Origin: Thalassotalea sediminis
Lineage (GTDB): Bacteria > Pseudomonadota > Gammaproteobacteria > Enterobacterales > Alteromonadaceae
Direction of reading: 5' to 3'
Assembly: GCF_030295915.1 (NCBI RefSeq)
Contig: NZ_AP027361.1
Coordinates: 2,480,001-2,544,000 of the forward strand
Length of the DNA: 64,000 nt
In this document: positions 51,346 to 61,015 of the stretch, one piece after another
Layout: the number at the start of each line of letters is the position of its first letter
Numbering within the stretch: the stretch's first letter is position 1
Made by a program: the position numbers and the translations under genes
The notes under the pieces: generated by a model
What the model was told of the DNA's origin: nothing
Seen by the model: the letters and a program-made list of their open reading frames with translations, nothing else
Databases searched by the model: none

Positions 51346-51843
51346 TTAATGAAATTCGATTTTAGCCACTTCTACGTTACCATTAAACGTTGCGGTTTTA
51401 ACATCACCTCTACCTTCAACATTGACAGTATTGGTTTGGCTAGGCCAAATATCACGTAATGCTGAGTGCTCGATTGTCAGGCCTCCAAGTAACACAGGCT
51501 GTTTAGTTTCTTGGTAAACCCAAAAGAACTTGCCGTCAACTTCAAAACCAACAGAGCCAAGTGCAAGTGCATTACCTTTATCATCTTTTAATGAAAAACG
51601 AGTCATTACATATTCAAAAAAGCGCTGTTGCGTTTCTTTGGATTTTATAATGTCGGCGTTCTTACCAAAAATATGCTTAACGGCATGTTCTGCATCATGT
51701 AAATAAAACCGATGGCTTACTTCAATGTTTTCTGTTCTTGGATTAAACAATACTGTGCTAATCGCAGCCTTTTGCTGGTGAGCTAACACTGTATCACTTA
51801 GTAACACCATACATAACATTAAACACTTAAATACAAATTTCAT
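51346..51843 (-). CDS. DUF6702-like exported protein
   Basis: The 165-residue protein has a signal peptide ending VLA. The mature part begins HQQKAAISTVLFNPRTENIEVSHRFYLHDAEHAV and closes with a beta-rich segment, which resembles the DUF6702 group. The function is unknown. It begins 11 nt after the M1 peptidase gene on the same strand, so it is probably co-transcribed and may act with that enzyme. Confidence 0.75.
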   Translation of the reverse strand: MKFVFKCLMLCMVLLSDTVLAHQQKAAISTVLFNPRTENIEVSHRFYLHDAEHAVKHIFGKNADIIKSKETQQRFFEYVMTRFSLKDDKGNALALGSVGFEVDGKFFWVYQETKQPVLLGGLTIEHSALRDIWPSQTNTVNVEGRGDVKTATFNGNVEVAKIEFH

Positions 51844-51854
51844 ATAAAACCTAA

Positions 51855-54284
51855 TTAGTTATCTTTCTCTTGATCTTTTTTATCATCATCTGATTTAAGT
51901 TCAGTTTTAATATCATGCATGATATCTCGACTTACTTTAGCTGATGATTTCTTACGCTTATAGCTCTCGATACGAGAAGGAATAATGCGACGTGGGTAAT
52001 GGTTATTCTCAACATCTACGTCTGCAGTTTCCCAACGAGGATCAACAGTAATACTGACTAAGTTTTTATCTTTCTCCGTTACTATTAGCTTACTAACCGC
52101 TTTAGGAGAACGGCGCCAGATCTCAGCAGGAATACGCATCATTTCTTTACTACCATCTTCAAATGATAGCTCTAGAATGATAGGCATTACTAAACCACCC
52201 TTGTTTGTAAAATCTAAAACATAGTAGTTTTTGTCTTCTTTTACAGCGCGTGTGAATACTTCACGTTCCCAGTCTTTTAAACCTTTTAAGTACTTCTGGT
52301 ACTTATTACGTTCTTTATTGGTAACAGTGAAGCGATCATTTTCGTCATAGAAATCTTTAATGTCAGGGAAACGTTCAATCCATAATTTTTTACCTTCCGC
52401 TTTATTACGCTCATCGGTAAGTGATTTAGGTTTATCTAACTCTTGTTGACGTTCGCGAGCAAAATCAATATCAGGATCTTCTGTATCTAAACGTAGTTTA
52501 TAAACACGATCTAATGAAATATCGACATGATCTGTTGAGTAGAACCAACCACGCCAGAACCAATCAAGGTCAACACCAGAAGCTTCTTCCATTGTGCGGA
52601 AAAAATCTGATGGCGTAGGACGTTTAAACTTCCAACGTTGTGCATACTCTTTAAACGCAAAATCAAATAATTCACGACCAAGAATGGTTTCACGTAAAAT
52701 ATTTAACGCTGCCGCAGGTTTAGTGTAGGCATTAGGGCCTAAGCGTAAAACGCTGTCAGATTGCGTCATAATAGGTACTTGGTTTGAAGACTTCATGTAC
52801 CCAGTAATATCGCGAGGCTCTACCCCCCAAGGAATGCTAGGATCCCATTCACGACCAGCAACACCATCTAAGAAGCTATTTAACCCTTCATCCATCCATG
52901 TCCATTGGCGCTCATCAGAGTTTACAGTCATCGGGAAATAAATGTGACCGATTTCATGAATGACCACACCAATCAAGAAGCGCTTTTCAGCTTGCGAATA
53001 AGTACGGCTACCATCGTCACGTAATTCAGTACGTGGACCGTTAAAAGTGATCATTGGATATTCCATACCCCCCACAGGACCATTTACTGACTGTGCAGTT
53101 GGGTACGGGTAATCAAATGAGAAACGGTTGTATACATCCATTGTGTGAATGATTGATTCCGTTGAATACTTCTTCCATAAATCGCCACCTTCTTTCGGAT
53201 AAAAAGACATCGCCATTACAAGAGGAGTTTCATCGTTGTTTTGTTTGAAGCCACGCGCATCCCACATAAATTTACGTGATGAAGCCCAAGCAAAGTCACG
53301 AACGTTATTAGCTTTAAACTTCCACGTTTTTGTTTTGTTCGTACCTTCTTTTTCGTTTTCTAACGCTTCTTCTTCAGTCACGATGAAAACAATACGCTCA
53401 GCATCTTCAGCTTGTTCTAAGCGTTTACGTTGCTCGCTTGTTAATACTTTTTTAGGGTTAGCTAATACACCAGTTGAAGAAACGATATGATCGGCAGGTA
53501 CCGTCATTTCTACTTCATAATCACCAAACTCTAGTGTAAATTCACCGCGACCTAAAAACTCTTTATTAGTCCATGCTTCGTAATCTGTATATGCATGTAG
53601 ACGTGGATACCATTGCGCTAACAAAAAGATATCGTTGCCACCTTCACGAGCATCATCTGGAAAGTGCTCATAACCAGAACGCGCTGAAACCGCATCTTCT
53701 TCAACAATATTAAAGCCAAAATCTAATGAAAAACTCGTTTTCTGTCCTGACTTCAATGGTTTATTCAGATCAATACGCATGTTGGTGCCAACAATAACGT
53801 AATTAAGTGAATTACCTCTATTATCTTTAACATTGCTAATGGTATAGCCTAATTCACTGTCACCAATAAATTGTTGGCGACGCAACGCCGACAAGCTTAT
53901 TTTACCGCCTGAGGCCTTATTACCACTAAATGTAGAAGATAATTCACTTAATGAATCTTGTTTAAAAATATTTTGGTCTAGTTGTAACCAAAGATACTTC
54001 AATGTATCAGGAGAGTTATTAATATATACAATTTCTTCGCTACCTTCTAAACGGCGTTTTTCTTCGTCAAGGGTAACTTTGATATTATAATCAACTTGTT
54101 GTTGCCAATAGCGGTGACCTGGCTCACCTGCAGCGTTACGATACACATTAGGTGTAGGTAACACTTCATCTAACTGCCGGAACTTATCTTCAAAGTCCCC
54201 TTTGGTTTGCTTTACAGAGCCGTACGCCGATAAAGATGCGGTACAGACGAGCAAAGCTGCCAATGTTATCGTTTTTTTAATCAT
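51855..54284 (-). CDS. Exported M1-family metallopeptidase
   Basis: The 809-residue protein has a signal peptide (MIKKTITLAALLVCTASLSAYG). An M1-type N-terminal beta domain precedes the catalytic core with GGMEYPM in the position of the family GAMEN motif. The zinc site is HEIGHIYFP, with the third ligand in WTWMDEGLNSF, and the C-terminal region is charged (KSDDDKKDQEKDN). Members are exported aminopeptidases. It is followed by a DUF6702-like gene 11 nt later. Confidence 0.9.
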   Translation of the reverse strand: MIKKTITLAALLVCTASLSAYGSVKQTKGDFEDKFRQLDEVLPTPNVYRNAAGEPGHRYWQQQVDYNIKVTLDEEKRRLEGSEEIVYINNSPDTLKYLWLQLDQNIFKQDSLSELSSTFSGNKASGGKISLSALRRQQFIGDSELGYTISNVKDNRGNSLNYVIVGTNMRIDLNKPLKSGQKTSFSLDFGFNIVEEDAVSARSGYEHFPDDAREGGNDIFLLAQWYPRLHAYTDYEAWTNKEFLGRGEFTLEFGDYEVEMTVPADHIVSSTGVLANPKKVLTSEQRKRLEQAEDAERIVFIVTEEEALENEKEGTNKTKTWKFKANNVRDFAWASSRKFMWDARGFKQNNDETPLVMAMSFYPKEGGDLWKKYSTESIIHTMDVYNRFSFDYPYPTAQSVNGPVGGMEYPMITFNGPRTELRDDGSRTYSQAEKRFLIGVVIHEIGHIYFPMTVNSDERQWTWMDEGLNSFLDGVAGREWDPSIPWGVEPRDITGYMKSSNQVPIMTQSDSVLRLGPNAYTKPAAALNILRETILGRELFDFAFKEYAQRWKFKRPTPSDFFRTMEEASGVDLDWFWRGWFYSTDHVDISLDRVYKLRLDTEDPDIDFARERQQELDKPKSLTDERNKAEGKKLWIERFPDIKDFYDENDRFTVTNKERNKYQKYLKGLKDWEREVFTRAVKEDKNYYVLDFTNKGGLVMPIILELSFEDGSKEMMRIPAEIWRRSPKAVSKLIVTEKDKNLVSITVDPRWETADVDVENNHYPRRIIPSRIESYKRKKSSAKVSRDIMHDIKTELKSDDDKKDQEKDN

Positions 54285-54522
54285 GATTATTCCTGCTCAC
54301 TACTTGAGGATCCGTACACAAAAGCTATGTATACGAAGTGCTAAGGCGTGCTTAACTTACTGATAAACTTCAATATGAAAAAACAGCTCTTAGATAATAA
54401 AACAAATAAGCACTAAATTCAGCGCTTTCTAACAAGAAAAAGCCGCAATTCGTCTCATTTGTTATAACATAACAAAAAATAGTCATGTTTATTATCTATT
54501 TGTATTATTTTAAAAAAGCCCC

Positions 54523-55545
54523 TTAGAGGTACCCTTCTGGGTTATTTACTTGCCAGCGCCAAGTATCTTCTATCATTTGCTCAAGGCTACGTGTCGCCTG
54601 CCAACCTAATAGCCGGTTAGCTTTATCAGCATTTGCCCAAAATGCAGCTAAGTCTCCTGACCGGCGAGCACCTATTTCATAGCGAATATTTTGTTGACTG
54701 ACTTGTTCAAATGCGCGAATAATACTTAACACTGATAACGCTTTTCCTGTTCCTAAATTAAACGCTTCAACGCCGGTAAAACCTCGCTGTTTATTCAACC
54801 ACTTTAACGCCGCAACATGACCTTCGGCTAAATCCATTACATGTAAATAATCACGTTCGCAAGTGCCATCTAGCGTTTGATAGTCATCACCAAATACTTG
54901 TAAACTTTTACGCTTACCTACCGCTACTTGTGCGATATAAGGTAATAAGTTATTGGGTACGCCTTGAGGGGCTTCTCCTATTTGACCACTTTCATGCGCT
55001 CCAATAGGATTAAAATAACGTAAAGATATTGCGCGAAAATCACTATCAGCTTTCGCGACATCATTCAACATACGCTCAACCATCACTTTACTTGCGCCAT
55101 AAGGACTAGAAGCCTCTCCTAATGGCATAGTTTCAATATAAGGGACATTATTATCACCACCATAAACGGTTGCAGACGATGAGAAAATAAAATGTTTCAC
55201 CTTAAATGTTGCCATAACCTCTAGTAAACATAAGGAGCCATTTACGTTATTTTGATAATACGCCAACGGCATAGTTGATGACTCTCCAACCGCTTTCAAT
55301 GCCGCAAAATGGATCACTGCATCTATATTGTGCGCACAAAAGAGCTCCGCTAATGCCGCTTTATCTTGAATATCACCTTTAACGAAAGTCACCTTTTTAT
55401 CGGTTAATTTTTCAACACGACGGATAGATTCAATACTTGAATTAGATAAGTTGTCGAAAACAATAACGTCGAAATCATTATTCAACAGTGACAAAACCGT
55501 ATGTGAGCCGATATAACCGGCACCACCTGTTACTAAAATATTCAT
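54523..55545 (-). CDS. galE: UDP-glucose 4-epimerase
   Basis: GalE interconverts UDP-galactose and UDP-glucose, closing the Leloir pathway. The 340-residue protein has the NAD motif GGAGYIGSH and the catalytic YGASK motif. It lies 17 nt downstream of galK, as the last gene of galT-galK-galE. The GalR-type operator upstream of galT presumably controls all three. Confidence 0.97.
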   Translation of the reverse strand: MNILVTGGAGYIGSHTVLSLLNNDFDVIVFDNLSNSSIESIRRVEKLTDKKVTFVKGDIQDKAALAELFCAHNIDAVIHFAALKAVGESSTMPLAYYQNNVNGSLCLLEVMATFKVKHFIFSSSATVYGGDNNVPYIETMPLGEASSPYGASKVMVERMLNDVAKADSDFRAISLRYFNPIGAHESGQIGEAPQGVPNNLLPYIAQVAVGKRKSLQVFGDDYQTLDGTCERDYLHVMDLAEGHVAALKWLNKQRGFTGVEAFNLGTGKALSVLSIIRAFEQVSQQNIRYEIGARRSGDLAAFWANADKANRLLGWQATRSLEQMIEDTWRWQVNNPEGYL

Positions 55546-55562
55546 TACACTTCCCTAACTCA

Positions 55563-56720
55563 TTAGTTTACTTCAGTATGCCTAAACGCCCCTTGTGACG
55601 CATGGCAAATATAGATATCTGCAACTAAACCAAATCGTTGTGGATATTGAATGTTGACTTGCTCAATCACGGTATCAACCAAGTCTTTCGGCATAATAAC
55701 AACTACGCAGCCACCAAATCCACCGCCTGTCATGCGCACGCCGCCTTGATTGCCTATCTGTTCACTAACAATGTCAACTAAGCCGTCCATTTCCTTGGTT
55801 GTAACTTCAAAATCATCACGAAGTGACTGGTGTGATTCCGCCATCAATTGACTTAATGCTGGCATGTTTGACGCTTTAAACGCAGCTAATGCGGCAACAG
55901 TACGTTCATTCTCAGTGATCACATGTTTAGCGCGACGAAACAGAACCTCCGACAACTTATCTTTCTCTGCTATTAATTGTGACAAGGTTACATCACGTAA
56001 CGCTTTGCAGTTAAAATGATCAGCAACTTGCTCACACTGTTCTCGACGCAAATTATACTCGCTATCAACTAAACCACGTTTTACATTTGAATTGATAACC
56101 AACAGCGACAAACCTTCATCAATTGGCGCATCTTCAAAACTCAAATCTCTGCAATCTAGCAACATTGCATGGTCTTTTTTACCCATCGCAGAAATTAGCT
56201 GATCCATAATGCCGCAATTACAACCGACATATTCATTTTCTGCTTGCTGACCCATTTGAGCAGCAGTAACGCCATCGAGGTCAAGTTGATACAGCGAGGT
56301 AAACGTTTTCAATATCGCCATTTCAAAGCTAGCTGACGAACTTAACCCAGCTCCTTGAGCAACATTGCCCGTAACAACAATATTTGCACCGCGAAGGTTT
56401 GGATATTTTTCCATTAACGCTTGAACAGAGCCCTTAATGTAATTACACCACATATGTTCAGTGTCAAAACTAAATTGATTTAATACAAATTCTGTAGAGC
56501 TTTGACCAAAATCATGAGAATAAACTTTGACAAGTTGATCTTCACGCTTTGATGCCGCAATCGTAGTGCCACAATCAATAGCGGCAGGAAAAACAAAGCC
56601 ATCATTATAATCAGTATGATCGCCGATAATATTGACACGAGCTGGTGCATGACAAACCACATCAGGTTCGTGTTGATAACACTGCTGAAATAGCACTTCA
56701 ATTTTATGATTTTCGCTCAT
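55563..56720 (-). CDS. galK: Galactokinase
   Basis: GalK phosphorylates galactose at C1 using ATP. The 385-residue protein has the galactose signature RVNIIGDHTDYNDGFVFPAAI, the GHMP ATP motif GAGLSSSASFE and the C-terminal MTGGGFGGCVV. Its ATG shares one base with the galT stop (TAATG), so the two are translationally coupled. Confidence 0.97.
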   Translation of the reverse strand: MSENHKIEVLFQQCYQHEPDVVCHAPARVNIIGDHTDYNDGFVFPAAIDCGTTIAASKREDQLVKVYSHDFGQSSTEFVLNQFSFDTEHMWCNYIKGSVQALMEKYPNLRGANIVVTGNVAQGAGLSSSASFEMAILKTFTSLYQLDLDGVTAAQMGQQAENEYVGCNCGIMDQLISAMGKKDHAMLLDCRDLSFEDAPIDEGLSLLVINSNVKRGLVDSEYNLRREQCEQVADHFNCKALRDVTLSQLIAEKDKLSEVLFRRAKHVITENERTVAALAAFKASNMPALSQLMAESHQSLRDDFEVTTKEMDGLVDIVSEQIGNQGGVRMTGGGFGGCVVVIMPKDLVDTVIEQVNIQYPQRFGLVADIYICHASQGAFRHTEVN

Positions 56721-57763
56721 TATAAAAGCTCCTTATAATGGGTTTCTGGCAAGTTCTTTAACCTTTCTGCTGCCTGCTCTGGGGTAAGGTCACGCTGAGC
56801 CTCGGCTAACATCTCATAACCAACCATGAATTTTCTCACCGTTGCAGAACGTAAAAGTGGCGGCAAGAAACTGGCATGTAATGTCCACTCAGGATATTGC
56901 TTTCCATCATAAGGTGCACCATGCCAGCCCATTGAATACGGAAAGGAGCATTGGAATAAGTTGTCATATTTCGTTGCTATTTTTTTTAAAATATCAGCAA
57001 GAGACGCTTTTTGCGTTGACGTTAGTTCAGACATTCTTGAAACAGAAAATCGTGGTAACAACAACGTTTCAAATGGCCACGCTGCCCAGTAGGGTACAAC
57101 CACCACCCAATCGTCATTTTTCACCACAACTCGTTGTTCTTTTGTAAGCTCTTTTTCAACATAGTCATTTAAGAGGTTACTTTGATATTGAGAAAAATAG
57201 GCTAATTGTGAATGGCACTTCCGTTCTGCTAATGTTGGTATTTGTTGCTGCGCCCATATTTGCCCATGGGGATGAGGATTAGAGCACCCCATCACAGCAC
57301 CTTTATTTTCAAAAACTTGTATCCATTGGTATTTTTCACCTAGCTCAAGACACTGGGCTTGCCAGGTATTAACAACATGAATAATTTCTGCAACGGATAG
57401 TTCCGGTAGTGTTTTACTGTGATCAGGAGAAAAACAGATCACGCGGCTTTCACCTTTCTCTGTCGCCATTTTAAAAAGCGGATCATTGCTTTCTACATAA
57501 GGCGTACCGGTTTTTAACGCTGCAAAGTCGTTATTAAAAACAAACGTTGTTAAATAGCGCTCATTTACTTTACCATTTATACGCGTATTTCCAGCACATA
57601 AATAACACGTAGGATCATGAGACGTGGTCTGCTGCTGTGAAACAGCTTCCACTTGCCCTTGCCAAGGGCGTTTAGCACGGTGTGGCGAGACAAGCACCCA
57701 TTCATTCAATAAAGGGTTATATCGGCGGTGCGGGTGCTCTGTCGGATCAAATTCAACTGTCAT
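56720..57763 (-). CDS. galT: Galactose-1-phosphate uridylyltransferase
   Basis: GalT exchanges UMP between UDP-glucose and galactose-1-phosphate. The 347-residue protein has the active-site His-Pro-His motif in [12 protein letters not shown] and two zinc-site cysteines in CYLCAGNTR. It is first in the gal operon. A promoter and an operator lie directly upstream, and a divergent LacI-family regulator is 158 nt away. Confidence 0.97.
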   Translation of the reverse strand: MTVEFDPTEHPHRRYNPLLNEWVLVSPHRAKRPWQGQVEAVSQQQTTSHDPTCYLCAGNTRINGKVNERYLTTFVFNNDFAALKTGTPYVESNDPLFKMATEKGESRVICFSPDHSKTLPELSVAEIIHVVNTWQAQCLELGEKYQWIQVFENKGAVMGCSNPHPHGQIWAQQQIPTLAERKCHSQLAYFSQYQSNLLNDYVEKELTKEQRVVVKNDDWVVVVPYWAAWPFETLLLPRFSVSRMSELTSTQKASLADILKKIATKYDNLFQCSFPYSMGWHGAPYDGKQYPEWTLHASFLPPLLRSATVRKFMVGYEMLAEAQRDLTPEQAAERLKNLPETHYKELL

Positions 57764-57774
57764 GATTGCATTCC

Positions 57775-57810
57775 ACTATATTAATTTGCCCCAAAATGTA
57801 AACGTTTTCC
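57775..57810 (-). promoter_or_regulatory. galTKE promoter overlapped by a GalR-type operator
   Basis: On the minus strand TTTACA (57797-57802) and TATAGT (57775-57780) are spaced by 16 nt. The -35 lies inside an operator-like sequence with TGTAAACG half-site symmetry (57797-57810), so repressor binding would block the polymerase. Confidence 0.65.
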
Positions 57811-57852
57811 CTTTTTATTGCAACCTTAGTTTCAAAGGCTAATTTTAGAATA

Positions 57853-57881
57853 TTGCTCACTATGTAAAGCTTAGATATACT
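57853..57881 (+). promoter_or_regulatory. Predicted promoter of the LacI-family regulator
   Basis: TTGCTC (57853-57858) and TATACT (57876-57881) are separated by exactly 17 nt. The predicted start is near 57888. Confidence 0.6.
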
Positions 57882-57906
57882 GCTCTTAATATAAGCACTT
57901 AAAAAA

Positions 57907-57920
57907 TGTAAACATTTACA
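57907..57920 (+). promoter_or_regulatory. Operator just before the regulator's start codon
   Basis: TGTAAACATTTACA is a near-perfect LacI-family palindrome that ends one base before the ATG at 57922. It occupies the place of a Shine-Dalgarno and suggests autorepression. Confidence 0.7.
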
Positions 57921-57921
57921 A

Positions 57922-58932
57922 ATGTCAACAATCAAAGATGTAGCTCGTGTCGCAGGCGTCTCCGTAGCAACGGTTTCGCGCGTTGTAAATAATGGTCCTA
58001 AAGTAAGCGCAAAAACAAAAGAAAAAGTCCGTAAAGTCATGTGTGATCTTGGCTATACGCCTAATGCCAATGCCCGCGCACTTGTTACCCAAAAAAATAC
58101 GACTATTGGTGTTGTTATTCCTGACATCACCGATCCATTTTTCGCTTCTTTAGCCAGTGGCGTTGAACAAATAGCTAGAAAAAATCACATGCAATTGTTG
58201 CTCAGTACAAGCGAAATAAATGCAGCATCAGAAATGCAGGCTATTCAGTTATTAATTGAACGTCGATGCGATGTGATGGTCGTGCATAGTAAAGCACTCT
58301 CCGACTTGCAACTTATCGACCTTAATAAGAAAATTAAAGGTTTAGTGATCATTGATAGAGTTATACCAGGCATTGAGCAACAATGTATTTGGTTGGATAA
58401 CGAAGAAGGCGGAAAGATCGCTGCTCGTCACCTTTTAGCACTAAATCATACTGCGCTAGCTTGTATCAGTAGCCATTATCCAATAGATGATCCTGCCTTA
58501 AGGTTACGCGGTTTTCAGCAAGTATTAGCTGAACAAGTAGTTCCGCTTAAAGAAGCATTAATTGATCAGCAAGAACCATCTTTAAAAGGTGGAGAAATCG
58601 CAGCACAAAACTTACTCGCAAGCGGCGAAACCTTTAGCGCGGTCTTTGTGTATAATGACGCTATGGCAATTGGCGCAATTTCAACACTAGAAGACAATGG
58701 CTATCATGTGCCCAACGACATTTCAGTGATTGGTTTTGATGACGTATTACTTTCTCGATATTCCCGTCCAAAACTAACTACCCTGCACTACCCAATTGAA
58801 GCTATGGCTAAGCAAGCAGCTGAACTAGCATTACGTTTAGCCGATCAAAACGAAAGTGAAACAACAGTTGCCACACTTAAGCATGTTCCTCGGCTTGTTA
58901 AGCGAGAGTCTACAACACGAAAAAGTAGCTAA
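57922..58932 (+). CDS. LacI-family regulator of the galactose operon
   Basis: The 336-residue protein has a LacI-type DNA-binding domain (TIKDVARVAGVSVATVSRVVNN) followed by a periplasmic-binding-protein-like sugar domain (GVVIPDITDPFFASLASGVE at the start, then ISVIGFDDVLLSRY). Its position opposite galTKE and the matching operators make it the likely GalR of this organism; the inducer would be galactose or a phosphate. It is the product of a divergent promoter 150 nt from galT. Confidence 0.85.
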   Translation: MSTIKDVARVAGVSVATVSRVVNNGPKVSAKTKEKVRKVMCDLGYTPNANARALVTQKNTTIGVVIPDITDPFFASLASGVEQIARKNHMQLLLSTSEINAASEMQAIQLLIERRCDVMVVHSKALSDLQLIDLNKKIKGLVIIDRVIPGIEQQCIWLDNEEGGKIAARHLLALNHTALACISSHYPIDDPALRLRGFQQVLAEQVVPLKEALIDQQEPSLKGGEIAAQNLLASGETFSAVFVYNDAMAIGAISTLEDNGYHVPNDISVIGFDDVLLSRYSRPKLTTLHYPIEAMAKQAAELALRLADQNESETTVATLKHVPRLVKRESTTRKSS

Positions 58933-59068
58933 ACTTAATAAACACACTAGGTGTATCGTTTTTTACCATATCACTCTATCTAGAATGCACTTTCGTTAAT
59001 CTAATTTACTATGTTAAGACGAGATAAATCGTCATTACTTTCCACATTGGAAACTAATAGGATTAGAC

Positions 59069-59545
59069 ATGAACAAACAAGAACAGGATATTTCAGTGCA
59101 AGAGGCTAAGCTCGTACTCGATAATTTAGCGGATATAGATATTAACACCAATAAGCTGATCAGACCCCCAATTTGGCTTACCGGCATTATCGCTTTTTTC
59201 TACGGCATGATGACTTTTTCTTGGGCAGCGACACGTCACGAAAATTTATGGATGTTAGGTCTTATTATCTCCGCTGTTGGTTTTTTACTTGCTGTAGGTT
59301 TTTATCTCTATACCAGCCAGTTGCTAGGCGTTAAACCAAAAATTTTATCGAAAAGCAAAAAAAAATGTATCTTCCATTTTTCAACCGCAATATTTTTTGC
59401 GGCTGTAATTATTTTTTCGCGTATTTTTAGTCTCAATGACCTAGATTACCTTACCTATATAGGTGCCGCTTTAAATGCAACGGTCCTCGCGTATTTGTTG
59501 CACTTTCATTCAACAGGTCATTACATAAAAAAGAAAGGTGAATAA
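59069..59545 (+). CDS. Small membrane protein paired with a winged-helix regulator
   Basis: The 158-residue protein has four hydrophobic helices (about 37-53, 62-83, 104-121 and 127-146), with a charged cytosolic N-terminus (MNKQEQDISVQEAKLVLDNLADID). No family is recognised. Its stop overlaps the start of the next gene by one base (TAATG), so the pair is probably a sensor and a regulator. Confidence 0.6.
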   Translation: MNKQEQDISVQEAKLVLDNLADIDINTNKLIRPPIWLTGIIAFFYGMMTFSWAATRHENLWMLGLIISAVGFLLAVGFYLYTSQLLGVKPKILSKSKKKCIFHFSTAIFFAAVIIFSRIFSLNDLDYLTYIGAALNATVLAYLLHFHSTGHYIKKKGE

Positions 59546-59835
59546 TGACTATGTCGAAATTTGATCAACTTATTCACGCACAATATCGCTTACAAATTTG
59601 CGCAATTTTAGCCGCTACAAGTGAAATTGAATTTAAAGTACTGCGAGAAAAGCTCGAGGTAAGCGATTCAGTGTTATCAAAGCATTTAAAGTCATTGGAA
59701 GAGGTAGGTTATATCAATGCAATTAAACGTTCAAACATGGGAAGACAACGCACATGGTTATCGCTAACAAGTCTTGGGCGTGAAGCCTACAACGGTCATT
59801 TAATGTCATTACGTAGCATAGTAGGCAATATTTAA
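59545..59835 (+). CDS. Winged-helix transcriptional regulator (HTH_34-like)
   Basis: The 96-residue protein has the core LQICAILAATSEIEFKVLREKLEVSDSVLSKHLKSLEEVGYINAIKR and the wing QRTWLSLTSLGREAYN, a MarR/HTH_34-type fold. It starts inside the stop of the upstream membrane gene. An in-frame ATG 6 nt later would also have a usable spacing from AAGGTG. Confidence 0.8.
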   Translation: MTMSKFDQLIHAQYRLQICAILAATSEIEFKVLREKLEVSDSVLSKHLKSLEEVGYINAIKRSNMGRQRTWLSLTSLGREAYNGHLMSLRSIVGNI

Positions 59836-59887
59836 CGTTTAACCTTGTCAAACAACGTTATATTGATCTTCAAGTGTATTATCTAGC

Positions 59888-61015
59888 TTAATCTAACGTT
59901 GTTCTATACCTTAATATAGAGAGTAAACCAGCAAAAAAGATAAATGCAAACATCGCATAAAACTCTTGATGCAGATGCGACCAATCTGCGCCTTTTAACA
60001 TCACACCTCTGACAATGCGTAAGAAGTGCGTTAATGGCAATACTTCGCCAGCATATTGCGCCCACAAGGGCATGCCACGAAACGGAAACATAAATCCTGA
60101 CAATAAAATCGACGGCAAAAAGAAAAAGAAGGTCATTTGCATTGCTTGCATCTGTGTTTTAGCGATAGTCGAAAAGGTAAAACCTAAAAACAGATTAGCG
60201 ATAATAAACACTAAAACCGCCATTAATAACAATGCGATATTACCGACAAAGGGCACGGTAAAAAGCCATGTTGCAGCAAGCAGTATAATAACGGTTTGTA
60301 CACTACCAACCAGTACATAAGGTGTGATCTTGCCAAGCATAACCTCGAATGGCCTCGCCGGCATAGCAAGAATGTTTTCAAGGTTTCCCTTTTCACTTTC
60401 TCGTGTCATCGCCATTGCCGTAATCATAACTGATGTCATGGTTAAGATAACCCCCAGTAAACCGGGCACAATATTGTATTGGGTAATACCTTCCGGGTTG
60501 TATTTACGGTGTATAACAACATCAATATTAGCTGAACTACTCTTTAGGTACGCTAAAGCGCCCGTGTATTCATGAACTAATGCACTTTCTACAATTTTTG
60601 TCGCTTGTGCTAATGCGTTTGAAGAAGCACTGGGGTCAGATGCATCTGCTTCAATCAATAATTGAGGGTGTTGTTGACGAATTAACTCTCGTGTAAAGCC
60701 AACTGGGATTTGAATTACAAATGAAGCATCTCCAGTCAATAAAGCGTCGTTTGCAGCTTTAGGCGTATCAACCTGGTCAATAAAATGAAAATAATTAGAA
60801 TGCGCAAAACCATCAATTATTGCCCTAGTTATTGATGTATTTTCTTGTGCATATATAACCGTTGGTAATCGTTTAGGGTCGGTATTAATAGCAAAACCAA
60901 ACAGAATTAATTGCATAATAGGAATCGCGACCATCATGGCAAATGTCATCCGATCTCGGCGCATTTGAATTAATTCCTTCAGTAGAATAGCCCAAACTCT
61001 GGAAACACTATTCAT
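59888..61015 (-). CDS. ABC-2 type permease of a drug-export system
   Basis: The 375-residue protein has an N-terminal helix, a large periplasmic loop and five C-terminal helices, matching the ABC-2 permease family (YhhJ/YbhR-like). MRRDRMTFAMMVAIPIMQLILFGFAI is the typical start, and LLSGFMFPFRGMPLWAQY sits in the last third. It overlaps the ATPase gene by 4 nt (ATGA). It is the only permease in the operon, so it would have to work as a homodimer. Confidence 0.9.
   Translation of the reverse strand: MNSVSRVWAILLKELIQMRRDRMTFAMMVAIPIMQLILFGFAINTDPKRLPTVIYAQENTSITRAIIDGFAHSNYFHFIDQVDTPKAANDALLTGDASFVIQIPVGFTRELIRQQHPQLLIEADASDPSASSNALAQATKIVESALVHEYTGALAYLKSSSANIDVVIHRKYNPEGITQYNIVPGLLGVILTMTSVMITAMAMTRESEKGNLENILAMPARPFEVMLGKITPYVLVGSVQTVIILLAATWLFTVPFVGNIALLLMAVLVFIIANLFLGFTFSTIAKTQMQAMQMTFFFFLPSILLSGFMFPFRGMPLWAQYAGEVLPLTHFLRIVRGVMLKGADWSHLHQEFYAMFAFIFFAGLLSILRYRTTLD

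Noticed and set aside
59851..59903. AACAACGTTA/TAACGTTGTT inverted repeat between the winged-helix gene and the permease gene
   Set aside because: The 33-nt loop and the overlap with the permease coding end give no clear function; it may be chance.
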